DNA of 64,000 nt from Peribacillus sp044761665 (GCF_044761665.1 NZ_JBIWCW010000001.1:310001-374000), one strand, 5' to 3'; positions 51,898 to 61,721 are shown, counted from the stretch's first letter. Notes: generated from the sequence alone by a model not told the origin. Numbers and translations are program-made.

Positions 51898-53246
51898 AAA
51901 ACCAACTGAACCCAATAGTATAAGAAAAGCAGCGTAACCATTGTAGCCAGCGGAATGACTAGCAAGGTTACGTATAAATACTCTTTCCATCTAATTTTGA
52001 TTTTGTTTTGTTTTAAGATATGCATCCAGATTAGGGAGGCAAGTGTACCTATAGGCAATAACAACGCCCCCATATCACTCCCAACTATACTGGCCAGATA
52101 AATGGTTTTTAGCGTAATGGGATCTAGGCCAAGTTCTGTTAAGGTGAGGGTCCCGATCATTAAGGCAGGGTGGTTATTGAATATGTTTGATAGAACAGAA
52201 ACTAATCCCCCCATAACAATACTCGCACTTAGTAATCCTTTGTTTACGATCGGTTCACATATTTGAACAAGGAATGCAGTGAGACCCACATTCTGAAGAC
52301 CGTAAATAATGATATACATAGAGAATGCAAATAAAAGAATGTGCCATGGAGTCTTTTTCAATATATCAAATGGACTTGTCCGAAGATGATACCACCTCCA
52401 CACCAGTAAAGATAATGATCCCATTACGGCGACCCATTCTATCGGGATTGATAGGTAAGAAGCTACAAAAATTAAACAGCGTACTATGAAGACATAGATC
52501 AATATCTTGAACATGAATTTTGTACGTTGGCGTTTTGTTTCAACGGTCATCTTTCCTTTTAACGGATGAAAATTCTTGGTGAAGAATTTTTCCTCAATAT
52601 CATAGGAAAGGGTAGGCAATTTTTCAGGTAATTTTTTCTTCAGTACCATGAACATCAACCATGACATGAATAGCAGCCCTGACGTTGCTGGAACAAACAT
52701 CATGGCTGTGTGCATGTAAAGCGTCATATCAACAATTTTCAAGGCAATTAAATTTACGATGTTACTGACTCCGATAGGCGCACTAGATGCGGTTGCAATT
52801 AGGGCACCACTCAAAAGATATGGGATGGCTTCATGTTTTTTCAGTCGAAAGTTTTTTAAAAGTAAGATTAAAATAGGAGTCGTGATCATGATACTTCCAT
52901 CATTATTAAATAATAAGGTCATCAAAAAACATAATAGCTGAATGTACCAATATAGGCGATATCCGGATCCTTTAGCAAGGGTGGCAAGTCTTGCGGCTGC
53001 CCAATGAAAGAAACCGAAGCTCTCCAATATGACAGCCATGACAATCGTTGCCATGATGGTGATGGATGCGCCACCGATTTTACCGATAATATCCGTTAAA
53101 TCTTCCGTTGATACTATGCCAGTAAGTAAGATGATTCCCGCACCAAATGAAGCTGGCCAAGCTTCATTTAGCCCTCGTGGCCTCCATAATATGACTATCA
53201 TCGTCATGACGAACACAAAAATAGTCATTCCAATTTCGAATTGCAT
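51891..53246 (-). CDS. ArsB/NhaD-superfamily ion transporter
   Basis: 451 residues with about 11-12 membrane helices. Signature segments of the ArsB/citrate-transporter (IT) superfamily: GFFHWAAARLATLAKG, FNNDGSIMITTPI, LLSGALIATASSAPIGVSNI (first hairpin loop) and IFNNHPALMIG with GSDMGALLLPIGTLASLIW (second). Annotated relatives are arsenite pumps, but no arsR or arsC is nearby, so arsenite is unproven. Upstream of the DUF2642-like gene on the same strand with 42 bases between, so possibly cotranscribed. Confidence 0.78.
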   Translation of the reverse strand: MQFEIGMTIFVFVMTMIVILWRPRGLNEAWPASFGAGIILLTGIVSTEDLTDIIGKIGGASITIMATIVMAVILESFGFFHWAAARLATLAKGSGYRLYWYIQLLCFLMTLLFNNDGSIMITTPILILLLKNFRLKKHEAIPYLLSGALIATASSAPIGVSNIVNLIALKIVDMTLYMHTAMMFVPATSGLLFMSWLMFMVLKKKLPEKLPTLSYDIEEKFFTKNFHPLKGKMTVETKRQRTKFMFKILIYVFIVRCLIFVASYLSIPIEWVAVMGSLSLLVWRWYHLRTSPFDILKKTPWHILLFAFSMYIIIYGLQNVGLTAFLVQICEPIVNKGLLSASIVMGGLVSVLSNIFNNHPALMIGTLTLTELGLDPITLKTIYLASIVGSDMGALLLPIGTLASLIWMHILKQNKIKIRWKEYLYVTLLVIPLATMVTLLFLYYWVQLVFN

Positions 53247-53516
53247 GATGTTCTCCCCTTTTTGGGCCTTGAGCCATTGGACCCTACTTGTCCGATTCTT
53301 ATATATATATATTCACCATTAGGTATAAGGAGCGGGATACTTACCTACGCATACGGAATTGTGCCATTGTCCTTCTAGTAATAATGTCCATTGAAGAAAG
53401 AAGTCTATTTAAAGATTCTTGGTTACATACCTAATAAATTGAATTTCCTACTGTTTAGAAAAAGAAAGACTGATATAATTTTTAGAAATAACTGTAAATA
53501 GGAAGGAATGAGAAAA

Positions 53517-54032
53517 ATGGAGTTCACCATTCGCAACATGGAAGTAGACGACATACCACACGTACAGTCCGTCGCAAGGACAAGTTGGCATAGTACATAT
53601 GAAGGCATTATCCCCATTGATATTCAAGAGAGATTCTTACAGTACGCCTATAGTGACGACATGATGAGAAAAAGGATCGAACAATCTTTCTTTTATGTTT
53701 CCGAGGTGGCCGGACAGGTTGTGGGCTTTGCTGCTTTTTCGCCTGTTAAGGAAGGTGGAAAAGCGGAACTGGCGGCGATTTACTTTTATCCGGAATATCA
53801 AGGCAAAGGAATGGGGACTGCCCTTTTACAAGCCGGCATCAAACATTCAATTGGAATGAAAGAACTTTTTATAAACGTGGAAAAGGAAAATGAAGTGGGT
53901 ACAGCTTTTTACAGAGCTAAAGGATTTGAAGTCGTTTCCGAGTTTGACGATGACTTTGATGGACATGTCCTAAAAACGGTAAGGATGGTCCTGTATGTAC
54001 CTGTTTGGACTTCGCTTCCAAATGGTCTATAA
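53517..54032 (+). CDS. GNAT-family N-acetyltransferase
   Basis: 171 residues. FTIRNMEVDDIPHVQSVART start, acetyl-CoA loop YFYPEYQGKGMGTALLQAG (Q/RxxGxG/A), and EKENEVGTAFYRAKGFEVV. ATG 53508 falls on the ribosome site AGGAAGG; ATG 53517 is used. Acceptor unknown. Confidence 0.88.
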   Translation: MEFTIRNMEVDDIPHVQSVARTSWHSTYEGIIPIDIQERFLQYAYSDDMMRKRIEQSFFYVSEVAGQVVGFAAFSPVKEGGKAELAAIYFYPEYQGKGMGTALLQAGIKHSIGMKELFINVEKENEVGTAFYRAKGFEVVSEFDDDFDGHVLKTVRMVLYVPVWTSLPNGL

Positions 54033-54162
54033 GCTGGATAATCCCATGGAATCTTTGTCCATTCAAGAGGTAATGTTATTACTTTCGCTTTCTAACATGA
54101 TAGAGTGAAGGTATGACTGCTATTACTTTTAAAGCAGTGTCTAAAGCATGGGAGTGAACGAC

Positions 54163-54453
54163 TTGATAACCATCACAAAAAAGGCCCAGGAAGTCATTAG
54201 GGATATGCAGCGGGATATGGAAGAGGAAACATATTTGCAGTACGGGGTAACCAGTTCCTGTTGCAACCAGATGAACTATTCTTTGAACCTGGCGCTTTAT
54301 AAAACAGAACTAGAAAAAGTATATGTCGTAGATGGCATAAAGATTTTAATGAATCCATCTGATGCCCGTTATACGGATGATACGGAAATCGATTATCAGG
54401 ATAATGGATTTTTGATCAATCATCCCAATCCGTTAGTGTCACCATTACAGTAA
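54163..54453 (+). CDS. IscA/HesB-like protein lacking the C-terminal CxC
   Basis: 96 residues with the HesB/IscA fold: ITITKKAQEVIRDM, then YLQYGVTSSCCNQMNYSL where IscA has GGCSGLxYxL, then VVDGIKILMNPSDARYTDD and TEIDYQDNGFLINHPNP. The usual C-terminal CGCG is missing; two adjacent Cys are at the first site. It may not be an ordinary A-type Fe-S carrier. TTG at 54163 fits GGGAGTG; the in-frame ATG at 54148 has no ribosome site. The group II intron begins right after its stop codon on the other strand. Confidence 0.7.
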   Translation: MITITKKAQEVIRDMQRDMEEETYLQYGVTSSCCNQMNYSLNLALYKTELEKVYVVDGIKILMNPSDARYTDDTEIDYQDNGFLINHPNPLVSPLQ

Positions 54454-56343
54454 ATCGAGTAGGAGGAGGCGCCTAGCCTCCGACCTCTCACACCACCGTA
54501 CGTACCGTTCGGTATACGGCGGTTCAGTTTAAGTCTGACGTAGTTTTATATATCGTTCATATAAACTTTCTAACCCTTGATTATGCCAATAAGCATTGTC
54601 GAGGGTTTTGTGTAGAACAGGACTATTTGCGATACGCCAATAGCCCTTTCTACTATTACCCCATTCAAATGCTTTTCCAAAAGGTACACCAAGTCCTTTG
54701 AGTTTTCTTACTCTCGTCCTTGGTAACTTCCATTGTTTCCAGAGGCACATTCTGAGCCTTCTTCGAATCCATGAATCTAATTTTCTTAATATACTCGGGG
54801 TATCCACGAGAGCGAAATATCCTATCCATCCTCTAAGATATTGTTTTAACTTACCTATTCGGACTTCCATGGGTATCGGTGATTTTCTCGAGGTCATTTC
54901 TCTGATTCTTTTCTTCACTTTCTTCATGGTTTGTTGCGCCAATCGAACCTTCGGGTTCTCCTTGGACCTTGTGTAACTAAAACCGAGAAATGTTCTATTC
55001 CATGGCCGATCGACCTTTGATTTCTCATAATTAACCTTTAGTTTTAGTTTACGTTCTATGAAGAATGACAGGTTACTCATGGCTCGATTCGCGGCTTTTC
55101 TTGTCTTTACGAAGACATTACAGTCATCCGCATACCTCACAAATCGAAGATTTCGTTTCTCCAGTTCTTTATCTAACTCATCCAACATGATATTAGATAA
55201 TAGAGGGCTTAAGGGTCCTCCTTGCGGAGTTCCCTCAATACTTTTATGGAATAGTCCGCCAATCATAATCCCTGCTTGTAGGAATCTACGAATCAGTTTT
55301 AGCACTCGTTTGTCTTGAATTTTCTGTTCAAGCTTTCCCATGAGTTTATCGTGATTTACTTTATCGAAGAATTTCTCTAAGTCCATATCTACTACCCATG
55401 TGTACCCTTCGGCTATATAGGATTTTGCCTTTCGAACAGCCTGGTGTCCCTGTTTGTTAGGGCGAAATCCGTAGCTATTCTCTGAAAAGGTTGAATCATA
55501 TATCTTGGTCAATATCTGGGCAATCGCTTGTTGAATGAAACGGTCTAGGACGGTCGGGATACCCAATAACCGAACTCCGCCGTTTGGTTTCGGGATTTCG
55601 ATACGACGGACGGGTTGCGGTTGATAAGTACCCTGTAGTAGGGATGTTTTCATGCTATTCCACGCTGTTACGAGGTGCGGTCTCAGGTTTTGAACCGGCA
55701 TTCCATCTACACCGTGGCTTCCCTTATTTCTCTCTACACGCTTCAATGCCTGTATTAAGTTGTCCCTCTCTAGTATCTGTTCCATTAACATTGTTGATAT
55801 CCTTTCTACGTGGATAAATGGTCTATTTGTGCCTTTATCTGCTCCACCCTTTTGAAGTTCCCCGTGTATTCACCACTTCTTCCTTCAAATAAGTTCCGTT
55901 TGGAATTGTTTGCTTCTTCGCAAGATAACGAACGCCTAGTATTTATCCTCCTTAATCTGTTCGGTCCTTCCTTATCTTCTCGAGTAGACAAGTACTATGA
56001 CCTCTGCTGACTTCTGATGATTCAGCTGACCATCGCTGGACAGGTTGCCAAGTTTACTTGGGCTGTCATCAGATCTCCCTGGGTAAGAGTGCAATCTTTC
56101 CCTCCACCTATCTGCTTCATTTACTCTGTACCACCTTCGGCAGAATGGACTTTGTTTTGTTCAGCAAACTCATCCAATGATACCTAGCCTTATATGAAGT
56201 TCGTGTTCCTCAGACCGGAGGTTTGCCGCTTGCTTCCTTCAGATTCCACGTCACCGTGGACACCCTTGCATTAAGCTAACCATTACTACTGCCTTCATGG
56301 CTCGGGACTTACACCCTATAGATTGCACCCATGCCAGGCGCAC
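54454..56343 (-). mobile_element. Group IIC intron
   Basis: 5' end GTGCGCC at 56343, followed by a structured region of about 550 bases, the reverse transcriptase gene, domain V (about 54492-54523: ACCGCCGTA/TACGGTGGT stem, CG bulge, short inner hairpin) and domain VI (GGAGGC/GCCTCC with bulged A near 54460). The 3' end is near 54454 (CTCGAT). The 5' exon is a perfect terminator hairpin, the site preferred by group IIC introns. Length about 1.89 kb. Ends are inferred from consensus, accurate to a few bases. Confidence 0.88.
54529..55791 (-). CDS. ltrA: Group II intron reverse transcriptase/maturase
   Basis: 420 residues: RT domain with GSHGVDGMPVQNLRPHL, RLLGIPTVLDRFIQQAIAQI, FSENSYGFRPNKQGHQA, WVVDMDLEKFFDKVNHD, TPQGGPLSPLLSNIMLDEL and the catalytic RYADDCNVFV; then maturase (X) domain with LRGWIGYFAL. 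No C-terminal HNH endonuclease domain, consistent with class C. ATG follows AAAGGAT. Complete and apparently functional. Confidence 0.95.
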   Translation of the reverse strand: MLMEQILERDNLIQALKRVERNKGSHGVDGMPVQNLRPHLVTAWNSMKTSLLQGTYQPQPVRRIEIPKPNGGVRLLGIPTVLDRFIQQAIAQILTKIYDSTFSENSYGFRPNKQGHQAVRKAKSYIAEGYTWVVDMDLEKFFDKVNHDKLMGKLEQKIQDKRVLKLIRRFLQAGIMIGGLFHKSIEGTPQGGPLSPLLSNIMLDELDKELEKRNLRFVRYADDCNVFVKTRKAANRAMSNLSFFIERKLKLKVNYEKSKVDRPWNRTFLGFSYTRSKENPKVRLAQQTMKKVKKRIREMTSRKSPIPMEVRIGKLKQYLRGWIGYFALVDTPSILRKLDSWIRRRLRMCLWKQWKLPRTRVRKLKGLGVPFGKAFEWGNSRKGYWRIANSPVLHKTLDNAYWHNQGLESLYERYIKLRQT

Positions 56344-56347
56344 TAAC

Positions 56348-56381
56348 AAAAAGGGAAACTATAAAAATAGTTTCCCTTTTT
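56348..56381. terminator. Terminator hairpin at the intron insertion site
   Basis: AAAAAGGGAAACTA pairs perfectly with TAGTTTCCCTTTTT over a 6-base loop. It directly follows the stop codon of the chemoreceptor (minus strand) and originally would also have served the convergent IscA-like gene. Confidence 0.92.
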
Positions 56382-56382
56382 G

Positions 56383-58455
56383 TCATTTATTAATTTGAAA
56401 TTCCCTCAACGTATGTTCTAAATCACTGATCAATTGTGTGAAATGCTCTGTATAGTTTGCAAGTTCCTTGGATGAAGCGGCTTGCTCCTCCATCGACGAT
56501 GCAATTTCTTGAGAAGAGGCAGACGTTTGCTGAGAGACAGCTGTTATTTCTTCGATTATTTTAACCACTATTTCTTTTTGTTGATTGATAGTGGCAATGG
56601 AATGGGTTTCTTCAACAACTGAATGAGATATTTTACTGACAGAATCCTCTAGTTCTTTCATAGCACTGCTTACTGTCATCACTGCGCTTTTTTGGTTCGC
56701 ACTTATTTGATTCGTTTCGTTAGTCGTTAGTAAGAGCTTCTCCGTATCCGAGAGAATGCTGTGTATGATTTCCTGAATGTCTTTTGTCGCTTCCTTGGAG
56801 TCCTCCGCTAAGCTGCGGACTTCATTTGCCACGACCGCAAAACCTTTTCCTGATTCCCCTGCTCTTGCCGCCTCTATGGATGCATTCAAGGACAATAAAT
56901 TGGTTTGCTCAGAAATCTGTGAAATGGTATTCGTCACATTTGAGATGGTTTTTGACTTTTCCACGAGACTTAAACTCATGCTTGTAACCGCTGAAAAAGC
57001 AGATTCCAATTTTTGATAAGACGTTTCTAAATCGCTGACTTGTTCCTTCCCCGATTCTATCTTTTCTGATGCCGTGTCTAAAACGGATTGTGTCCTATCG
57101 GATATCCTGGATAGTTCATCTATTTCTTCACTGAGTAACTGGATGGTATGGGCGCCGTCTTCCACATATTCGGATTGGTTCGCTGCCCCCACTGCAATCT
57201 CCTCTATAGCACGTGTAACCTCCGTTATGGATGTACTATTTTCAATAGCTATCTGGCTTAGCCCACTAGTTGCTTCGTTCACAGAAATCGCATTTCCTTT
57301 CACATCGCTAATCAATTCTCTTAATTTACTTAGCATGATGTTGTAACTCTTGGATAGGTCCCCCATTTCATCATTCGCATGATAATGAAATTCTGTTACT
57401 AAATCGCCACTCGCTGTCTTTTTCATGACATTTCGAAGATCCGATATTAACTTTTTCAATTTCCCTGACAAATAAAAGGCACATATCATACCGATCAATG
57501 TACCTAAGATCAGAGAAATGATTACGGTACGATTAATGCCATTCAACTCTGCTTGCAATACATCATCTGATGTCAAGGCTGCCACTTTCCAGTTCACGTT
57601 CGGAACTGAAGTCGTTTCACCCGTATACTGTTGGTCTTTCCATTCTAGGGTCTGAGCTGTTTGCTTCGAACCTTTATACATGTCCGAAACCCATTTGAAC
57701 TCGGAATTGAATTGGGATGAGTCCGTTATTATATCCCCCACGCCTTCAACCTTACCACTTTGGTCAGGGTTCATATTCTTTCCATCCATTTCTTTCATGA
57801 AAGAACTTACGATAATCCCTTGCGAATCTAGTATCACAAGGTTAGCATTGGAATGCTTCTCGATCTCCGTTCTCATCTTTCCAATTACCGATAAGTCAAT
57901 ATCATATCCTAATACCCCTACCATTTTCCCATTTGCCATGACTGGAGTGACCACAGAAGTCATGATGTCTCCATTAACGACATCTTGATACACATCCATC
58001 CATTTTGTTTGAGGTTTTTCAGATAGCTGCGTATATGTAACGGTTTCTCGTGCATCTCCCTTGAATTCAATTTTAGGGGATGCGTACAATGAACCATCCG
58101 TGCCATCCATATAATAAGCAGATAGCAACTGATCATTGTTCTTTTGAAAAGACTCAATGGCTCTCTGAATATCTTTCAATGAATCTCCATTTTCTATATG
58201 AATGGAAACCAATTGCGACAATTGGTCAATTGAATCTTCATATCTTTTCATATCTGTGCTGATTAGTGACACCGCATTTTGGGCGGAGCTCTTGTTTATC
58301 GTCACGCTATTTTCCTGAAATATTTTGGTAATCTGAAAGTCCATTATGGAAACAGAAACACCCATCGCCAGAAAAATGGAAGCGCAAATCAATAGCATCC
58401 ACTTGACCCTGATTGAGATTCTTCTCTTCTTTTTTCCCCTCTGTGATTTCCCCAT
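56383..58455 (-). CDS. Methyl-accepting chemotaxis protein with dCACHE sensor
   Basis: 690 residues: basic N-terminus, TM1 (MLLICASIFLAMGVSVSIM), extracellular double-Cache domain (about 55-330; YYMDGTDGSLYASP, GVLGYDIDLSVIGKM), TM2 (TVIISLILGTLIGMICAFYL), HAMP, and signalling tip QISEQTNLLSLNASIEAARA with GESGKGFAVVANEVRSLAE. Start ATG 58455 follows GGGG; the upstream in-frame extension is rejected as it lacks a ribosome site. Ligand probably a small organic compound, unproven. Confidence 0.92.
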   Translation of the reverse strand: MGKSQRGKKKRRISIRVKWMLLICASIFLAMGVSVSIMDFQITKIFQENSVTINKSSAQNAVSLISTDMKRYEDSIDQLSQLVSIHIENGDSLKDIQRAIESFQKNNDQLLSAYYMDGTDGSLYASPKIEFKGDARETVTYTQLSEKPQTKWMDVYQDVVNGDIMTSVVTPVMANGKMVGVLGYDIDLSVIGKMRTEIEKHSNANLVILDSQGIIVSSFMKEMDGKNMNPDQSGKVEGVGDIITDSSQFNSEFKWVSDMYKGSKQTAQTLEWKDQQYTGETTSVPNVNWKVAALTSDDVLQAELNGINRTVIISLILGTLIGMICAFYLSGKLKKLISDLRNVMKKTASGDLVTEFHYHANDEMGDLSKSYNIMLSKLRELISDVKGNAISVNEATSGLSQIAIENSTSITEVTRAIEEIAVGAANQSEYVEDGAHTIQLLSEEIDELSRISDRTQSVLDTASEKIESGKEQVSDLETSYQKLESAFSAVTSMSLSLVEKSKTISNVTNTISQISEQTNLLSLNASIEAARAGESGKGFAVVANEVRSLAEDSKEATKDIQEIIHSILSDTEKLLLTTNETNQISANQKSAVMTVSSAMKELEDSVSKISHSVVEETHSIATINQQKEIVVKIIEEITAVSQQTSASSQEIASSMEEQAASSKELANYTEHFTQLISDLEHTLREFQINK

Positions 58456-59074
58456 TTTATTTTCCCCTTTTTTTCCTGCACCCCATCCATCTAGTTGGCA
58501 TTCATCGCTTCGTATTTCATATGCCAAAGCCTGAACCATCTGTCAGGGTACGCCTTGGTATAATTATCTTCGATGATTCCTTACAGCATAATACATCTCC
58601 AAGGTATCACCTGGATATTCCAATCCTTATTTTTCCACATAACAATACTATAGACCTAAATAAATATTGTCAAATACAATCTTACCTATAGTATATAGTA
58701 GTAAAGTATTGAACAATTCCCTATTATTAAGCTGTTGAAGTTGAATTCCATACTGAAATCCTCCCTTTTGTATGTACGAACGGATGGACACTTACCCATT
58801 GGGAGTAATATGTAAAGTGAACTCTTATTCCTTCACCATTTTTCTTGTTGATTTTATTTTGTTTTTGTTACATACTGCTCAATGGGTTTTGTCTGGCAAG
58901 CTGTCAGCCTAGTCAAAATAAAATCAGCTTGTTTATTTTGATTATAGGAATCAGGAAATCCATCTTGAAGAATTTCAAGGAGGGGTGTTTGCTCTTACTT
59001 CCATCTACAACGGGATAATTTCACGCTTTCTTCGAATACTAGCAACATATACCATTAAAAAGGAGATCTTACTC
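58456..59074. other. Divergent intergenic region without genes
   Basis: About 620 bases between two divergent genes. I see no credible gene and no good SigD match for the chemoreceptor. AAAAAGGAG just before 59075 is the ribosome site of the SDR gene. Confidence 0.55.
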
Positions 59075-59830
59075 ATGACACAAAAAACAGCAGTAATAAC
59101 AGGTGCAGCGGGAGGAATCGGCCTCTCTGTCAGCCTTAAATTAGCGACAAAGGGCTATGCAGTAGTCCTTGTGGATTTTGATGAGAAAAAGGGAAATGAA
59201 GCCCTAGATAAAGTGAAACAATCCGGCGGTGAAGGGATTTTCGTAAAAGCGAATGTTACCTTAGAAAGCGATATGCAAAATGTAATCGATACAACCATCA
59301 ATCAGTTTGGCCGTATTGATGTTTTCCATAATAATGCCGGTATCCTCGAGAAGCCTGCGCCGCTTGCTGAACAAACGCTCGAAACATTCGACCGTGTGAT
59401 AAGCATTAATGTACGCGGGGTCTTCCTCGGTATGAAACTCGTCATTCCAATCATGCTCGAGCAGAAATCCGGTTGCATCATCAACTCAGCATCAAATGCA
59501 GGCCTCTATAGTGAATACGGCAATAGCATTTATTCAGCGAGTAAACACGCAGTCATAGGGCTGACTAAAACAGCAGCGAACGAATACGGACGCTACGGCA
59601 TTAGAATCAATGCTATCGCACCAGGAGCTGTTTCCACCACTATGACGGCTAATCATGCTAAGGAAATGGATATTGATTACAGTAACTACGATCGCTTTGC
59701 TTCGCTTGGTCCGCTCGGACGTCCCGCTGAAGCGGATGAAATCGCCAACGTCGTATCCTTCCTTACATCTGATGAAGCATCTTATATGAATGGCTCCATC
59801 GTTCAAATCAACGGTGGTCTACGCGTATAA
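59075..59830 (+). CDS. Short-chain dehydrogenase/reductase (SDR)
   Basis: 251 residues, classical SDR: NAD(P) motif VITGAAGGIGLSVSL, Asp in VLVDFDEKKG suggesting NAD preference, NNAG motif VFHNNAGILE, catalytic Ser in INSASNAGLY, YSASKHAVIGLTK (YxxxK), and C-terminal ASYMNGSIVQINGGL. A longer in-frame extension lacks homology; ATG 59075 has AAGGAG. Substrate unknown. Confidence 0.92.
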   Translation: MTQKTAVITGAAGGIGLSVSLKLATKGYAVVLVDFDEKKGNEALDKVKQSGGEGIFVKANVTLESDMQNVIDTTINQFGRIDVFHNNAGILEKPAPLAEQTLETFDRVISINVRGVFLGMKLVIPIMLEQKSGCIINSASNAGLYSEYGNSIYSASKHAVIGLTKTAANEYGRYGIRINAIAPGAVSTTMTANHAKEMDIDYSNYDRFASLGPLGRPAEADEIANVVSFLTSDEASYMNGSIVQINGGLRV

Positions 59831-59835
59831 CAATT

Positions 59836-59871
59836 CATGCCGGTCCACTCAACTGTGGCCGGCATTTTTTT
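59836..59871 (+). terminator. Terminator of the SDR gene
   Basis: ATGCCGGTCCA pairs with TGTGGCCGGCAT (one bulge) then seven T residues. Confidence 0.85.
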
Positions 59872-59895
59872 ACGACTGCTATGGGATCGTCGTTT

Positions 59896-60987
59896 CTAAT
59901 TAATCTGTTTCTTATCTTTGCTTCTTATGATAATCTTATATTCTTCTCCTTCGATCTTGTTTGCAATCTCTTTTGAATTCAGGAATTCTTCAATCGTTTT
60001 TTCTAATCCAATTGCCCGTTTTGCTGCGTCTTTATCCGAACTATTTATGGATGTTTTTATAATGATTTGGAGAGGGGCAGGATGAAATGAGTAAGCAAAG
60101 CCAGTGACCTTATATTCTTTTTTTGACGCTAATCCTTCATATATTGCAGGAAATACATCACCCCACCTGGACTCTTTTTCCCTTTGTTCCATATTCACTA
60201 TGTCGATTTTCAATGAATAGGAACCAATATCATTGTCCTGTATGATCTCATTGGAAATGTTTTTGATTTCTTCTATTCTTTTTTCTTTGTTTGGTACATC
60301 GATATTGATTACTACTTCTTTAGAGTTTGAAGGAGGATAGGTTGTTCCATAGGAGAGTACCGAGAACTGTAACTCTGTTAGCTTTGCGTCCACCTCCGTC
60401 ATCGCTTTATCAATTGCCTTTTCTCTCTTTGTTTCTGGCGGAAATTCATACTGTTTTTCTTTCGTTATTTTTATTTTATACGCATTATACCCTCTTGATT
60501 CCAAAACACTCTCAGCCAACTCTTTCACTTCGCCACGAACATCTTGAATATATTGTTCGGTTCCTTCAAGGGTTATGTATATAGAACTTGCGTTGCCACC
60601 TACTCCGATTACTGCATATCCGTTCTCCTCTAACTTGTTCCATATGACTCGGTTCACCGGTTCTAAATGATAGATTTTATTCAGATAAGGAATTTTCGAC
60701 GCTACAGTAGCAACTGCGGGAGAGACAAAGCCTAAGCCGACAAAAAGAGCGAACGCCGCTACAAGGGAAACCGCAGTTGTCAATACCCTTTTTCCTATTT
60801 TCCTTTGCTTTTGTTTCTTCATGTCCTTTTGAAATGTGTTCCAATCCCTTTCAATTTGTTCTTCCACTTCTTGACTCATATCTCCTTCAATATATCGTTC
60901 TGGAAATTCTTCGATAAACTTTTCTATAGATTTCGGAATCTTCAATTGGTCTAAGGAAGAGAAGCCTTCTTCTTTTTTATAATCCAT
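59896..60987 (-). CDS. Probable anti-sigma factor with extracellular DUF4030-like domain
   Basis: 363 residues: cytoplasmic N-terminus of about 85 residues, one TM (VLTTAVSLVAAFALFVGLGF), then a large extracellular part with repeated alpha/beta units (YKIKITKEKQYEFPPETKRE, YSLKIDIVNMEQREKE, LQIIIKTSINSSDKDAAKR). It overlaps the ECF sigma gene by 11 bases, the usual place for its anti-sigma. DUF4030 assignment is from memory of the family pattern; the role is inferred from position and topology. Confidence 0.7.
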   Translation of the reverse strand: MDYKKEEGFSSLDQLKIPKSIEKFIEEFPERYIEGDMSQEVEEQIERDWNTFQKDMKKQKQRKIGKRVLTTAVSLVAAFALFVGLGFVSPAVATVASKIPYLNKIYHLEPVNRVIWNKLEENGYAVIGVGGNASSIYITLEGTEQYIQDVRGEVKELAESVLESRGYNAYKIKITKEKQYEFPPETKREKAIDKAMTEVDAKLTELQFSVLSYGTTYPPSNSKEVVINIDVPNKEKRIEEIKNISNEIIQDNDIGSYSLKIDIVNMEQREKESRWGDVFPAIYEGLASKKEYKVTGFAYSFHPAPLQIIIKTSINSSDKDAAKRAIGLEKTIEEFLNSKEIANKIEGEEYKIIIRSKDKKQIN

Positions 60988-61558
60988 TAGCTTTAGCCTC
61001 CTCTGAAAATTCCTTTTTCTCGTTTAGCAATTGAGCTAATTTTTTTCTCCCTCTTGTTAACCTCGTTTTCACTGTATTGATATTTTCATGAAGAACGAGG
61101 GAAATTTCCTTTACTGTCAATTCTTCATAATAGTGTAGAAATATTGGTACACTCTGTTCTTTTTTAAGTGTCATGATTAAAGCGATCATTTCACTTTTAT
61201 TTTCATTTCGAATGACAACATTTTGAACGGATTCCGTCTTCATCATCCTGTTCACCTCGGTATTATCCACTATATCCATTTCTACATGGCGGTTGTTCTT
61301 TCGATAAACATCTATAGATCGTGAATAAACGAGCCGAAAAAACCATGCCTTGAAATTGGTCATTTCCTTATTCTTCATGATGCTAAGGTATGCACCTTCT
61401 AAAACATTTTGAAGCGCATCCTCTGCATGTTCTTTTGACCTAAGAATTAAATAAGCCGTTTTATAAGCAGATGGCAGTAAGTCTACTACTAGTAAACCGA
61501 ACGCATCCTTATCTCCGTTCCTAATTCGCTTCATTAGGTCATGCTGTTCCTTCTTCAA
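60977..61558 (-). CDS. ECF-type RNA polymerase sigma factor
   Basis: 193 residues. Region 2: LLPSAYKTAYLILRSKEHAE, DALQNVLEGAYLSI, NFKAWFFRLVYSRSIDVYRK; region 4: LKKEQSVPIFLHYYEELTVK, EISLVLHENINTVKTRLTRG. Start TTG at 61558 with AAGGAGG. A TGAAAC...CGTTAT pair upstream suggests autoregulation. Likely targets include the serine hydrolase at 62441, which has a clear ECF promoter. Confidence 0.93.
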   Translation of the reverse strand: MKKEQHDLMKRIRNGDKDAFGLLVVDLLPSAYKTAYLILRSKEHAEDALQNVLEGAYLSIMKNKEMTNFKAWFFRLVYSRSIDVYRKNNRHVEMDIVDNTEVNRMMKTESVQNVVIRNENKSEMIALIMTLKKEQSVPIFLHYYEELTVKEISLVLHENINTVKTRLTRGRKKLAQLLNEKKEFSEEAKANGL

Positions 61559-61593
61559 ATGAGGAACCTCCTTTTTTCAGATTGTACATATAT

Positions 61594-61623
61594 ATAACGT
61601 TGGCTGATTACTAGTTGGTTTCA
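61594..61623 (-). promoter_or_regulatory. Candidate autoregulated ECF promoter
   Basis: Minus strand TGAAAC (61623-61618) and CGTTAT (61599-61594) with 18 bp between, one or two bases longer than ideal. Position directly before the sigma gene fits autoregulation. Confidence 0.45.
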
Positions 61624-61684
61624 GATTTACAAAATAAATATATAAAGGAATAATCCTACTGATAAAATGAATGCGAAAATAGGC

Positions 61685-61717
61685 AAAGACCAGTAGGTGA
61701 ATTTACTGGTCTTTTTA
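61685..61717 (-). terminator. Terminator of the lipoprotein gene
   Basis: AAAGACCAGTA pairs with TTACTGGTCTTT nearly perfectly with A and T runs on both sides, 5 bases after the stop codon at 61722 on the minus strand. Confidence 0.8.
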
Positions 61718-61721
61718 AGGC

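Noticed and set aside
51891..53246. Arsenic resistance island
   Set aside because: The ArsB-like transporter lacks arsR, arsC or acr3 neighbours, so only the transporter family is claimed.
58985..59074. Upstream extension of the SDR gene
   Set aside because: The SDR nucleotide-binding motif starts right at ATG 59075, which has its own AAGGAG.
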